From positions 1-61,461 of the forward strand of contig JBLHGU010000007.1 of the NCBI GenBank assembly GCA_047615875.1: DNA of 61,461 nucleotides, read 5' to 3'. The position numbers and the translations under genes are program-made. The notes beneath the pieces are model-generated. The model was not told where the DNA came from, ran no database searches, and saw only the letters and a list, made by a program, of their open reading frames with translations. This DNA is from JBLHGU01 sp047615875. GTDB lineage: Bacteria; Pseudomonadota; Gammaproteobacteria; Arenicellales; CAJQKF01. Of this stretch, positions 27,138 to 35,924 are shown piece after piece; the first letter of the stretch is position 1; every line of letters begins with the position of its first letter.

Positions 27138-27494
27138 ATGGATTTTCTATCGCACTATAATTACTGGGTGGCTATCTTTTTAATGATGACTGGTTTTTAT
27201 GTCGTCATTGCCAGTGGCAATCTGGTTAAGAAAATTGTTGGGTTAAATGTGTTTCAGGCATCAGTATTTATATTTTATATAAGCATGGGTGTTGTAGATG
27301 GCGGTGTCGCACCAATACTTAAAGAAGGTGTTGAACTGTACTCCAACCCATTACCCCATGTTCTCATTCTTACAGCCATTGTTGTAGGCGTTGCCACAAC
27401 CTCGCTGGGATTGGCATTGATCATCAGAATAAAAGAGTCCTATGGGAGTGTTGAAGAAGATGAGATTCATGAGCTGGATGCTGAAAAGGACTAA
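27138..27494 (+). CDS. mrpC: Mrp antiporter subunit C (NuoK-like)
   Basis: A 118-residue, three-helix NuoK-like subunit. It shows the family core VKKIVGLNVFQASVFIFYIS and PLPHVLILTAIVVGVATTSLGLALIIRIKE. The start immediately follows the mrpB stop, so translation is coupled. The short acidic tail is outside the membrane. Confidence 0.93.
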   Translation: MDFLSHYNYWVAIFLMMTGFYVVIASGNLVKKIVGLNVFQASVFIFYISMGVVDGGVAPILKEGVELYSNPLPHVLILTAIVVGVATTSLGLALIIRIKESYGSVEEDEIHELDAEKD

Positions 27495-27509
27495 CGGGGC
27501 ATCGAATTT

Positions 27510-28988
27510 ATGATTATTGATCAACTACCTGTTCTGCAGGTAATAGTACCTCTGCTCAGCGCGCCTCTCGCACTTCTGTGTGGCAGAGGGCAACTTGCCT
27601 GGCTGGTTGCCATGCTAGCCAGTGTTGCGGCTTTTGTTATATCCATTTTGCTACTTCAACAAGTTTCCATTCAGCACGAAGTGGTAACCGAAATTGGTGG
27701 CTGGGCAGCGCCCTGGGGCATTGAGTATCGAGTTGATTATCTCAATTCGCTGGTGCTCCTGCTGGTGTCGGGTATAAGCTCGATATGCCTGTGGTTCGCA
27801 CAGCAAAGTGTGGCGTCTGAGGTTGATGCGGATCGACAAAGTCTGTTTTACACCGCCTGGCTTCTATGTTTAACCGGTCTGTTGGGTATCACAATAACCG
27901 GTGATGCTTTTAATGTGTTCGTGTTTCTTGAAATTTCTTCGCTGTCGTCCTATGTGTTGATCGCTATGGGCAGGGATCGCCGGGCATTGTCTGCATCCTT
28001 TCAGTATCTGGTGATGGGTACGATTGGAGCGACCTTTATTTTGATTGGTATAGGCTTGCTGTACATGGCCAGCGGTTCTTTGAATATGAAAGATATTGCC
28101 GGTCTTTTGCCAAATGTGACGGGAAGTCGAATGCTAACCAGCGCATTTGCATTTTTAACCGTTGGCATTGGTCTGAAGCTGGCAATGTTTCCGCTACACC
28201 TCTGGTTACCCAACGCCTACACCTATGCGCCTAGTGCGGTGTCTGCATTTCTTGCTGGGACGGCAACCAAAGTTGCTGTGTATATGCTGCTGCGATTCAT
28301 TTTTAGTGTCTTTGGGGTGGAGTTTTCCTTCCAGACAATGCCGCTATCGACCATTTTGTTGTTGCTAGGAGCTGCCGCAATACTGGTGACATCGCTGGTG
28401 GCAATTTTTCAGGACAACTTAAAACGCATGTTGGCTTATTCCAGTGTGGCACAAGTCGGCTATATGTTGCTTGGCATTAGTTTGGCGAGTCACGCCGGTC
28501 TGTCTGCGGCAATCTTGCATGTATTTAACCATGCACTAATTAAAGGCGGGCTATTTCTCGTGCTTGGTTGCCTGGTGTTTCAGACGGGGACAGTTAGTCT
28601 GGATAAATTATCCGGCGTTGCAAAACAAATGCCCTGGACCATGGCGGCATTTCTTGTCGGCGGTTTGAGCCTGATTGGCGTACCGTTAACAACAGGATTT
28701 GTCAGTAAATGGTTGTTAATTAGTGCAGCACTACAGCAGGGCATGTGGCCCATTGCCGTTGTCGTCGTGTTGGGGTCGTTGCTGGCAGTTATATATATTT
28801 GGCGGGTCGTAGAAGTTGCCTATATGAAACCCGGTTCTGAAGAAGTGTCGTTTCAGGAAGCCCCCATCAGATTGTTATTACCAACATGGATTCTGATTGC
28901 GGCAAATTTCTATTTTGGAATTTTCACAGAGATTAATATCGGAGTTTCCGAGTCTGCTGCGACCTGGCTATTTGAGGGCAAGTTGTGA
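27510..28988 (+). CDS. mrpD: Mrp antiporter-like subunit D (first NuoM/N-like protein)
   Basis: A 492-residue polytopic protein of the proton-conducting NuoL/M/N family with about 14 membrane helices. The membrane Glu lies in FNVFVFLEISSLSSYVLI, and the conserved Lys and His are in GIGLKLAMFPLHLWLPNAY. A second lysine appears in GTATKVAVYMLL and the discontinuous-helix region in LAYSSVAQVGYMLLG. These residues are those used for proton translocation in the family. It is followed by a second, distinct homologue that overlaps it by 4 bases. Confidence 0.9.
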   Translation: MIIDQLPVLQVIVPLLSAPLALLCGRGQLAWLVAMLASVAAFVISILLLQQVSIQHEVVTEIGGWAAPWGIEYRVDYLNSLVLLLVSGISSICLWFAQQSVASEVDADRQSLFYTAWLLCLTGLLGITITGDAFNVFVFLEISSLSSYVLIAMGRDRRALSASFQYLVMGTIGATFILIGIGLLYMASGSLNMKDIAGLLPNVTGSRMLTSAFAFLTVGIGLKLAMFPLHLWLPNAYTYAPSAVSAFLAGTATKVAVYMLLRFIFSVFGVEFSFQTMPLSTILLLLGAAAILVTSLVAIFQDNLKRMLAYSSVAQVGYMLLGISLASHAGLSAAILHVFNHALIKGGLFLVLGCLVFQTGTVSLDKLSGVAKQMPWTMAAFLVGGLSLIGVPLTTGFVSKWLLISAALQQGMWPIAVVVVLGSLLAVIYIWRVVEVAYMKPGSEEVSFQEAPIRLLLPTWILIAANFYFGIFTEINIGVSESAATWLFEGKL

Positions 28989-30442
28989 GCCCAGAGCAAT
29001 TGCTACTATTGGTTATTCTGTTGCCACTAGGTGCGGCGGTGCTTGTCCTGCTTACGTCTGCGTGGCCAAATTTGCGCGAAACCATGAGTCTTTTGGTTGG
29101 TGGTGCAGTATTTCTATCCGCAGTGGAATTGTCCCCTCACGTTTTCGGCGGCAATATTCCGCGGGTGGTGTTCGCTGAGCCTATTGAAGGAATTCAGATT
29201 GCCCTGAGCGTAGAGCCGTTAGGGATGTTGTTTGCGCTGCTTGCCAGCTTTCTTTGGGTTGTCACCACAATTTACGCCATTGGCTATATGCGTGGACACG
29301 GCGAGAGTAATCAAACAAGATTTTATGTGTTTTTCTCTATCGCGATTTTTAGCACCCTTGGAGTCGCATTTTCAGACAATTTGTTAACGCTATTCATATT
29401 TTATGAAATGCTTAGCCTCTCCACCTATCCACTGGTTACCCATAGCGGAACCGAGGCCGCAAAAAAGGGCGGGCGTGTATATCTGGGGATATTGATCGGA
29501 ACCTCTATGGGGTTCTTTCTATTGGCGATTCTAGGCACCTATTTGCTAGCCGGAACTGGACAATTTACCAGCGGCGGTGTCTTTCTGGATGATACCAGCC
29601 CATTTTTGTTGGGTTTATTGCTGTGTTTGTTTGTATTTGGTGTTGGTAAGGCTGCAATTATGCCTTTTCATCGTTGGTTGCCTGCGGCGATGGTGGCTCC
29701 AACGCCAGTGAGCGCACTGTTGCATGCAGTGGCGGTTGTAAAGGCTGGCGTATTTTCAATTCTTAAAATAGTAATTTATATCTTTGGCTTTGAAAGCCTG
29801 GCGGATTTGCCAATTACGCAATGGCTTACCTGGCTTGCAGCATTTACCATTTTGTCCGCATCTATAGTTGCTATGCGCCAGGATAATCTGAAAAAGCGAT
29901 TAGCCTATTCCACGGTGAGTCAGCTTTCCTATATTATTCTCGGCGCTTTACTGGCCAATGAGGCCGGCATCATCGGCGGCACCATGCATATGACTATGCA
30001 TGCATTCGGCAAAATCACATTGTTCTTTTGCGCCGGCGCAATTCTAGTTGCCGCTCATAAAACTGAAGTGTCGGAACTGGATGGGCTAGGTCGAGCCATG
30101 CCCATTACTATGGGCGCCTTTTTTCTGGCAGCCATCAGTATTGCAGGACTTCCTCCCATGGGTGGCGTATGGAGTAAGTGGTATCTTGTTTTGGGAACAG
30201 TTCAAAACGAAGCTTATCTCTTGTTGGCGGTGTTGCTTGTTTCAACACTATTGAATATTTACTACTTGCTAGCTATTCCGGTACGAGCATTTTTTAAGCC
30301 AGCAAACGATGACGTGATCTATAAGGAAGCCCCATTACCCATATTGATCGCTATTGGAATAACTGTGACAATTTCCTTCTTGTTATTTATTTTTCCGGAA
30401 TCACTTTTCAATGTATCCACTGCCCTGGTGAATATCTCATGA
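28985..30442 (+). CDS. Second Mrp NuoM/N-like antiporter subunit
   Basis: A 485-residue homologue of the proton-translocating family, start GTG at 28985, overlapping the previous gene by 4 bases. It carries the membrane Glu in LLTLFIFYEMLSLSTYPLVT, the Lys in FGVGKAAIMPFHRWLPAAM, a second Lys in VAVVKAGVFSI and the YSTVSQLSYIILG region. It resembles the other subunits of this operon but is clearly distinct in sequence, so it is not a recent duplication. Probably one of three proton or cation channels in this complex. Confidence 0.88.
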   Translation: MSPEQLLLLVILLPLGAAVLVLLTSAWPNLRETMSLLVGGAVFLSAVELSPHVFGGNIPRVVFAEPIEGIQIALSVEPLGMLFALLASFLWVVTTIYAIGYMRGHGESNQTRFYVFFSIAIFSTLGVAFSDNLLTLFIFYEMLSLSTYPLVTHSGTEAAKKGGRVYLGILIGTSMGFFLLAILGTYLLAGTGQFTSGGVFLDDTSPFLLGLLLCLFVFGVGKAAIMPFHRWLPAAMVAPTPVSALLHAVAVVKAGVFSILKIVIYIFGFESLADLPITQWLTWLAAFTILSASIVAMRQDNLKKRLAYSTVSQLSYIILGALLANEAGIIGGTMHMTMHAFGKITLFFCAGAILVAAHKTEVSELDGLGRAMPITMGAFFLAAISIAGLPPMGGVWSKWYLVLGTVQNEAYLLLAVLLVSTLLNIYYLLAIPVRAFFKPANDDVIYKEAPLPILIAIGITVTISFLLFIFPESLFNVSTALVNIS

Positions 30443-30720
30443 CCAGTCCATCCGAGGAAGAAGTGTCAGATACTAAAAAGCACTTTTTTGATCATGAAAA
30501 AAATGTACGACTTGTGGTCAGGGCTTTGTTTGCCTGTTGTGCATTGCTTGCTATTGCCGATTTTTTTGTTCATCGTCATATAAGCCATGCCGTCGAGTCA
30601 TTGCCTGGCTTTTATGCCTTCTACGGTTTTGTAGCCTGCGTGGTGCTGGTATTGGTTGCAAAAGAAATGCGTAAACTACTAATGCGGGATGAGGATTATT
30701 ATGATTCTGTGGATGATTGA
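30439..30720 (+). CDS. Small two-helix membrane protein of the Mrp operon
   Basis: A 93-residue protein with an acidic N-terminus and two membrane helices (about residues 20-40 and 55-75), ending in the acidic DEDYYDSVDD. I do not recognise a named family. It overlaps the preceding gene by 4 bases and the next by 20. Such extra small subunits occur in Mrp-type operons that have three antiporter-like modules. It is likely a structural component. Confidence 0.75.
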   Translation: MTSPSEEEVSDTKKHFFDHEKNVRLVVRALFACCALLAIADFFVHRHISHAVESLPGFYAFYGFVACVVLVLVAKEMRKLLMRDEDYYDSVDD

Positions 30721-32404
30721 TCTTCCACCGTTCATTCCTTTCTATCTGGCAGCATTGCTTGCCGGAGTAACCCGCGGCTGGTTGCGGGCAGCAATTATGC
30801 TGGCTGTGCCGATTGTTGGTGGTGTTCATCTTTGGGGTGTTGTAGAGGGAAATTATCTTAGTATTCCGCTGATGGGTTTTGAACTTGAACCTTATCGAGT
30901 CGATGGACTGAGCCTGCTGTTTGGCTATCTGTTTCATCTGGCAGCGTTTATTGGAATAGTCTATTCACTACATATAAAGGACAGGGTGCAACAGGTAGCT
31001 GCTCTGCTGTATGCCGGAAGCGCGTTAGGGGCTGTATTCGCTGGTGATCTAATTACGCTGTTTGTTTTCTGGGAAATGTTGGCGGTAACCTCAGTATTTC
31101 TGATTCTCGCCAGACGAACGCAACGCGCCCAGCGCGCTGCCATGCGTTATCTAATAATTCAGGTGCTTTCCGGAGTGCTATTACTAGCCGGGGCACTACT
31201 TTATTTTCAAAAGACCGGCAGTATGTCCTTTGAATATATTGGACTGGAGGGGCTCGCCGGAGCGTTAATCTTTCTTGCGTTCGGCATAAAATGTGCCTTT
31301 CCTTTTGTACATAACTGGCTCACCGATGCTTATCCTGAAGCAACACCTACAGGGGCAGTTTTTCTAAGTGCATTTACCACCAAAGTGGCAGTTTATGCAT
31401 TGGCCCGTGGTTATCCTGGTACCGAAGCCCTGGTGTACATTGGTGCAGCAATGACCTGCTTCCCAATATTTTATGCGGTTATCGAAAATGACCTGCGCCG
31501 GGTATTGGCCTATAGCATGATTAACCAGATAGGCTTTATGGTCGCCGGAATCGGTATCGGCACGGACCTGGCCTTGAATGGTGCTGTTGCCCACGCCTTT
31601 AATGATGTCATTTTCAAAGGATTGCTCATGATGTCGATGGGTGCTGTATTGCATCAGACCGGCAAGATGAATGGCTCAGACCTGGGTAGTCTGTACAAGA
31701 CTATGCCGTGGACAACGACCTTTTGTATTGTAGGTGCTGCATCCATTTCAGCTTTCCCATTATTTTCAGGTTTTGTCAGTAAAGCCATGGTGATGGTGGC
31801 CGTGATGGACGAGGGACATGTCGTCATCTGGATGATGATGTTGTTTGCCTCCGCCGGTGTTTTTCATCATGCGGGTATAAAGATTCCATTCTTCGCGTTC
31901 TTTGGTCATGATCCTGGCTTGCGTCCTGGCGAAGCCCCAATCAATATGCGCATTGCCATGGCAATTGGTGCGGTGCTATGCATTGTTATTGGCTGCTTCC
32001 CGTTTTTCCTCTATGACTTGTTGCCCTGGCCGGTTGACTATGAGCCCTATGATTTGACTCACGTGTTAACTCAGCTACAGTTATTGTTCTTTTCTGCTGC
32101 AGCTTTTGCCTGGCTTAAATTGTCGAACATCTATCCACCAGAGCTCCATTCAACCAATCTTGATGTAGATTGGTTTTATCGTCGTTTGGCACCACAGTGG
32201 TTAAAACAGTGCTGCAATGCATTTGCAAAGCTAGATTCTGGTTTCAGATCTTTTGCCATGACTAGATATCACCGTGGGGTTGCCAGCTTGGTGCGCACCC
32301 ATGGTCCACAAGGTGTGTTAGCCCGGACCTGGCCGATTGGCAGTATGGCTTTGTGGGCGGCTATTGTTCTCGCGGGAAGCTTGTTGCTATTTTATTTGCG
32401 GTAA
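30701..32404 (+). CDS. Third Mrp NuoL/M-like antiporter subunit
   Basis: The largest antiporter-like subunit here. The ATG at 30701 has GAGG at 30691-30694 and gives 567 residues; an ATG at 30689 in the same frame lies before that site. Conserved features are the membrane Glu in LITLFVFWEMLAVTSVF, the Lys in FGIKCAFPFVHNWLTDAYPEA, TTKVAVYALARG, and YSMINQIGFMVAG. The C-terminal part has extra helices after a hydrophilic stretch (about residues 440-530). The operon's last gene; a MocR gene lies convergently 2 bases away. Confidence 0.88.
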   Translation: MILWMIDLPPFIPFYLAALLAGVTRGWLRAAIMLAVPIVGGVHLWGVVEGNYLSIPLMGFELEPYRVDGLSLLFGYLFHLAAFIGIVYSLHIKDRVQQVAALLYAGSALGAVFAGDLITLFVFWEMLAVTSVFLILARRTQRAQRAAMRYLIIQVLSGVLLLAGALLYFQKTGSMSFEYIGLEGLAGALIFLAFGIKCAFPFVHNWLTDAYPEATPTGAVFLSAFTTKVAVYALARGYPGTEALVYIGAAMTCFPIFYAVIENDLRRVLAYSMINQIGFMVAGIGIGTDLALNGAVAHAFNDVIFKGLLMMSMGAVLHQTGKMNGSDLGSLYKTMPWTTTFCIVGAASISAFPLFSGFVSKAMVMVAVMDEGHVVIWMMMLFASAGVFHHAGIKIPFFAFFGHDPGLRPGEAPINMRIAMAIGAVLCIVIGCFPFFLYDLLPWPVDYEPYDLTHVLTQLQLLFFSAAAFAWLKLSNIYPPELHSTNLDVDWFYRRLAPQWLKQCCNAFAKLDSGFRSFAMTRYHRGVASLVRTHGPQGVLARTWPIGSMALWAAIVLAGSLLLFYLR

Positions 32405-32405
32405 A

Positions 32406-33866
32406 TTAGTTCTTAGCGAGTTGGGCTAATATTTCAAGGCCTTTGGGAATGCGGTCTGAGGCTATAGATGAGTAGCCTAATCTGAAACAGCCTTTGGCCA
32501 AATCAGGATTGGCAAAAAATACGTCTCCAGGTTCAATAAGCACATCGTGTTGACGGGCCAATTCTGCAAAGTTTCGAATATCGTTGATGCCGGTGGATTG
32601 AACCCAAAATGCCGAGCCACCGAATGAAGGTGCTTCCACGCAGCCGGGAAAATATTGCTCCAGGGCGTTATTCATAATGCGCCAGCGGTCACTCAAACTG
32701 TGATGCAGACGCCTTACCAGGGCATCGTGATAACCCCGTTTGAGAAACTCAGAGACAATGTGTTGATTGTTGGCGGGAGGATGACGCAGCATTAATCGGC
32801 GTAACACCCGGGCTTCGTGAATAAATTCTTTGGGCCCTACTAAATAGCCCATTCTTAAGCCCGGTGCCAGAGTTTTCGACAGACTGCCTATATAGATAAC
32901 CCGATCGCCGCCATCCATGCTCTTCAGTGCAGGACTCGGTTGATTGCCAAAATTTAGTTCAGATTCGTAATCATCTTCAATAATAACTATGTCATTTCGT
33001 TGCGCAAGTTGCAACAGTTCCCGACGCCGTTGCAGTGGCATAGTGACAGTGGTAGGAAACTGATGACTTGGGGTTACGTAGACATACTCGCACTGCGCCA
33101 ATTGATCAGAAATAGTGAGTCCCGATCCGTCGATGGATAAAGCGCAAACATCATCCGTGTGGCGGAGGAACACATTGCGGGCGTCTGTATAACCGGGTTC
33201 TTCTATGCCGACGCGAGTAGTCGAATTAATCAATAATTGGGCGGCGAGATATAGGGCATGTTGCGCTCCCAATGTGATGAGTATTTCATCGGGTTGGGCG
33301 AACACGCCCCTCCGTGGTAATACTTTGGTGTGTATCTGATGAATCAGACTAGGGTCGTCCTGATCGATTCGATCGCCCGCCCAGGAATGTATGGCGGCTA
33401 CAGATCCCGCATGACGGCAGCAATCTCGCCAGTCTGCGATCGGAAACAGCGCTGGGTCGAATTGACCATATAGGAACGGATAGGTGTACTTTTGCCAATC
33501 ATCAGGTTTGACGATGTGACGTTGTTTAGAACAGGGTTTCTGAATACGGTTGGACCAGTCGAGGTGACCTGAGTGAAAGTTCTCTGATGCGTGATTTAAT
33601 TTCGCACGCCCCTGCACTATGTCACCATTAACATAGAACCCCGATCGTTCTTTTGCTACCAAATAACCTTCATCAACCAGATGCTCATAAGCAAGCACGA
33701 CCGTATTGCGGGCGACATTAAGCTGTTGGGAGAGCTTTCGACCAGAAGGTACAGGGCTGCCCGCTGGCAAGTGACCATCAAGAATCGCGGTCACAAGCAT
33801 CTCACGGATCCTGGTTTGCAGGTTTAATCCGGGCTCATCGGGCAATTGAAAAAGAATTTCAGACAT
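32406..33866 (-). CDS. MocR/PdxR-type transcriptional regulator (GntR HTH + aminotransferase-like domain)
   Basis: A 486-residue chimeric regulator. An N-terminal GntR winged helix (about residues 15-85: LPAGSPVPSGRKLSQQLNVARNTVVLAYEHLVDEGYL) is joined to a fold-type I PLP domain. The PLP lysine is expected in YIGSLSKTLAPGLRMGYL and the cofactor-binding Asp in IIEDDYESEL. It is divergent from the aminotransferase gene at 34070, a common arrangement for MocR regulators, including TauR for taurine aminotransferase genes. It probably controls that gene and the following transporters in response to an amino compound. Direct repeats of GGTAACC lie between the two genes. Confidence 0.92.
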   Translation of the reverse strand: MSEILFQLPDEPGLNLQTRIREMLVTAILDGHLPAGSPVPSGRKLSQQLNVARNTVVLAYEHLVDEGYLVAKERSGFYVNGDIVQGRAKLNHASENFHSGHLDWSNRIQKPCSKQRHIVKPDDWQKYTYPFLYGQFDPALFPIADWRDCCRHAGSVAAIHSWAGDRIDQDDPSLIHQIHTKVLPRRGVFAQPDEILITLGAQHALYLAAQLLINSTTRVGIEEPGYTDARNVFLRHTDDVCALSIDGSGLTISDQLAQCEYVYVTPSHQFPTTVTMPLQRRRELLQLAQRNDIVIIEDDYESELNFGNQPSPALKSMDGGDRVIYIGSLSKTLAPGLRMGYLVGPKEFIHEARVLRRLMLRHPPANNQHIVSEFLKRGYHDALVRRLHHSLSDRWRIMNNALEQYFPGCVEAPSFGGSAFWVQSTGINDIRNFAELARQHDVLIEPGDVFFANPDLAKGCFRLGYSSIASDRIPKGLEILAQLAKN

Positions 33867-33926
33867 TCACTGGCCTAATCAAAATCACACTACTGGAACT
33901 ATTCAAACAAACATCTTCGCAACTAA

Positions 33927-33975
33927 GGTAACCATCAATTGAATTATGACACTTTTATTTGAACCAATGGTAACC
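33927..33975. promoter_or_regulatory. Direct repeats in the MocR/aminotransferase intergenic region (candidate operator)
   Basis: GGTAACC occurs at 33927-33933 and again at 33969-33975, 42 bp apart (four helical turns), each followed within a few bases by CAAT. The sites are between divergent genes. MocR regulators usually bind spaced direct repeats, so this is a plausible site for the protein encoded next door. The repeat length is short and no binding data exist. Confidence 0.4.
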
Positions 33976-34069
33976 CAATGCGTCTGTAGTTTTTTAGGAT
34001 GCGAGCGCAAACTATTGATAATAATCAATTAACTAAATTTACTCATTAAACCAAGCTGTAGGCGATAAT

Positions 34070-35383
34070 ATGAAACTTGACCAGGAATCCATGAAGCATT
34101 TTTGGATGCCATTCACCGGCAACCGCGATTTTAAATCTGATCCGCGCATTATGGTTCGTGGTGAAGGCGTATATGTCTGGAACGATGCAGGTGAAAAAAT
34201 TATCGACGCATCATCTGGATTGTTTTGTTGTGCCGCGGGGCATTGTCGGCCGGAAATATCCGAAGCTGTCTACAAACAAATGCAGACGCTCGACTATATT
34301 CCACCATTTCAAACCGCGCAGCCGCTTTCTTTCGAGCTGGCTAATCGACTGGCTGAGTTGACACCAGAAGGTCTGGATCACATTTTCTTTACCAACTCTG
34401 GTTCTGAATCTATCGATACCGCCATGAAAATTGCCTACGCCTACCACTACGCCCGTGGTGAAGGCCAGCGACAACGTTTTGTCTCTCGCGAACGAGCCTA
34501 CCATGGCGTCAACATGGCCGGTGTTGCGTTAAGCGGCATGATAAAAAATCGTCAGGCTTTCGGACCAGGTATACCTGGAGTCGTACATATGCGACACACC
34601 TGGACACCTGAAAATCGATTCGTGAAAGGCCAGCCCGAAACCGGTGCTGAGTTAGCGGATGATCTGGAGCGCATGGCTCTGAACTACGGTCCAGATACTA
34701 TCGCTGCTTGTTTTGTCGAGCCCATTGCGGGATCCACAGGTTGCCTGGTGCCGCCGAAGGGTTATCTGGAACGATTACGCGCGATTTGTGACAAATACGG
34801 AATTCTGTTGGTGTTCGATGAGGTAATCACAGGCTTTGGTCGTACCGGCAGTGCTTTTGCAGCCAATGCCTTTGGTGTAACTCCAGACATTATGACCATG
34901 GCCAAGGCATTAACCAATGCCGCTATTCCAATGGGCGCAGTCGCCGTGTCTCACGAAGTTCGTGATGCCATATTCAATGCGGCACCAGAAAAAGCTATTG
35001 AGTTTTTCCATGGTTACACTTATTCCGCTCACCCTGCAGCCTGCGCAGCAGGCATTGCCACCCTGGATGTTTTTGAGAAAGAGGGTCTGTTTAAGCGCGC
35101 CGGTGAGTTATCTGAATATTTTCTTGATTCCATATTCGCATTGAGTGATTTGCCAGTTATAACAGACATTCGTGGCTATGGGTTATTGGCCGGAATCGAT
35201 CTGAAAACAGATCAGGCACCAGGCGTTAGAGGTCTGGAGGTGCAAAAATCACTTTACCAGAATGGTCTCAATCTTAAAGCGACCGGTGACTCCTTGCTCC
35301 TGGCACCGCCGCTTATTAGTGAAAAAGAGCACATTGACGAGATGTGTGACAAGCTGCGTAAAGCGTTGAGTCAATATTCCTGA
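34070..35383 (+). CDS. Omega-amino acid:pyruvate aminotransferase (beta-alanine type, class III)
   Basis: PLP-dependent class III transaminase, 437 residues, that moves the amino group of an omega-amino acid such as beta-alanine to pyruvate. It begins like the Pseudomonas enzyme (HFWMPFTGNRDFKSDPR). Key blocks are FFTNSGSESIDTAMKIA (phosphate binding), ERAYHGVNM, LVFDEVITGFGRTG (cofactor aspartate) and the PLP lysine in MTMAKALTNAAIPMG. Beta-alanine, 3-aminoisobutyrate, GABA or taurine are all possible donors. The nearby CoA-acylating dehydrogenase (47316) would convert malonate semialdehyde, the product from beta-alanine, so that donor is favoured. It is divergent from a MocR regulator that probably controls it. 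Confidence 0.92.
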   Translation: MKLDQESMKHFWMPFTGNRDFKSDPRIMVRGEGVYVWNDAGEKIIDASSGLFCCAAGHCRPEISEAVYKQMQTLDYIPPFQTAQPLSFELANRLAELTPEGLDHIFFTNSGSESIDTAMKIAYAYHYARGEGQRQRFVSRERAYHGVNMAGVALSGMIKNRQAFGPGIPGVVHMRHTWTPENRFVKGQPETGAELADDLERMALNYGPDTIAACFVEPIAGSTGCLVPPKGYLERLRAICDKYGILLVFDEVITGFGRTGSAFAANAFGVTPDIMTMAKALTNAAIPMGAVAVSHEVRDAIFNAAPEKAIEFFHGYTYSAHPAACAAGIATLDVFEKEGLFKRAGELSEYFLDSIFALSDLPVITDIRGYGLLAGIDLKTDQAPGVRGLEVQKSLYQNGLNLKATGDSLLLAPPLISEKEHIDEMCDKLRKALSQYS

Positions 35384-35390
35384 TAAAGAT

Positions 35391-35447
35391 TGTTGCCAAC
35401 AATCGTCGCCGGACTGAAGAGTTAATGCTCGGTCCGGCATGGCAACA
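35391..35447 (+). terminator. Nested hairpin after the aminotransferase gene
   Basis: An outer stem TGTTGCCA (35391-35398) pairs with TGGCAACA (35440-35447). Inside it GCCGGAC (35408-35414) pairs with GTCCGGC (35432-35438), extended by G-C and A-T pairs. Only a short T-run (ATTT) follows, so it may be a processing or stabilising structure, a weak terminator, or both. It starts 7 bases after the stop codon. Confidence 0.5.
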
Positions 35448-35602
35448 TTTCCAGTCAGCATTAGCTAGGCTGCCATTGTATAAATGGCTTAAGAATGGCG
35501 GGATCAATAGTTATTTGGCCGTTAATAAGTAAATTGATGATAGATTGGCGCAGTCAAATAAATGCCACGGATTTGTGGAAAAGCCAACTAAATAAGTATT
35601 TA

Positions 35603-35655
35603 TTGACACTGATTGAAAGTTCATAGAGTATCGGCGCGATTTAAGTTCATAGGGT
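35603..35655 (+). promoter_or_regulatory. Candidate promoter with paired direct repeats before tauA
   Basis: TTGACA at 35603-35608 is a perfect -35-like hexamer. A weak -10 (TAGAGT) lies about 15 bp downstream. AAGTTCATAGAGT at 35617-35629 and AAGTTCATAGGGT at 35643-35655 differ by one base and are 26 bp apart. The first repeat overlaps the putative -10 and the second lies just downstream, the arrangement expected for a repressor or activator operator. Inference only. Confidence 0.35.
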
Positions 35656-35924
35656 CAAGTTTAATGACCTAAGTGCGGCGTAAAAGGCTCATTCGATTAG
35701 ATGAAGTTTTGAAGTGGGGGCTTATAATTCTCGACCTGAGATTGCTTTGGTTCGGATTGCTATGAGACCTCTGTAAACGAATTTGGAGTAAGAATATCAA
35801 TAGTGCCGGATTGTTTCTGGTAAAGGTATTCAATCACCAATAAAGTAATGCGTGCCTTCGAGAGTCACGTAATACACGTATCAAATGTTCTAGTATCAAA
35901 TATATCTCTATGAGGAGAAACAGA

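Larger units (their letters stand above)
35384..35924 (+). other. Long untranslated region before the TauA-type gene
   Basis: This 541-base gap has no convincing protein-coding gene. It holds a large nested hairpin at 35391-35447 and, further down, a promoter-like TTGACA with a pair of near-identical direct repeats (35603-35655). The remainder is AT-rich. I looked for guanidine, glycine and other common riboswitch cores by eye and saw none that I could support. Confidence 0.6.

Noticed and set aside
35384..35924. A guanidine riboswitch upstream of the TauA-type gene
   Set aside because: I looked for the conserved ykkC-type cores and did not find them by eye. A covariance search would be needed to rule it in.
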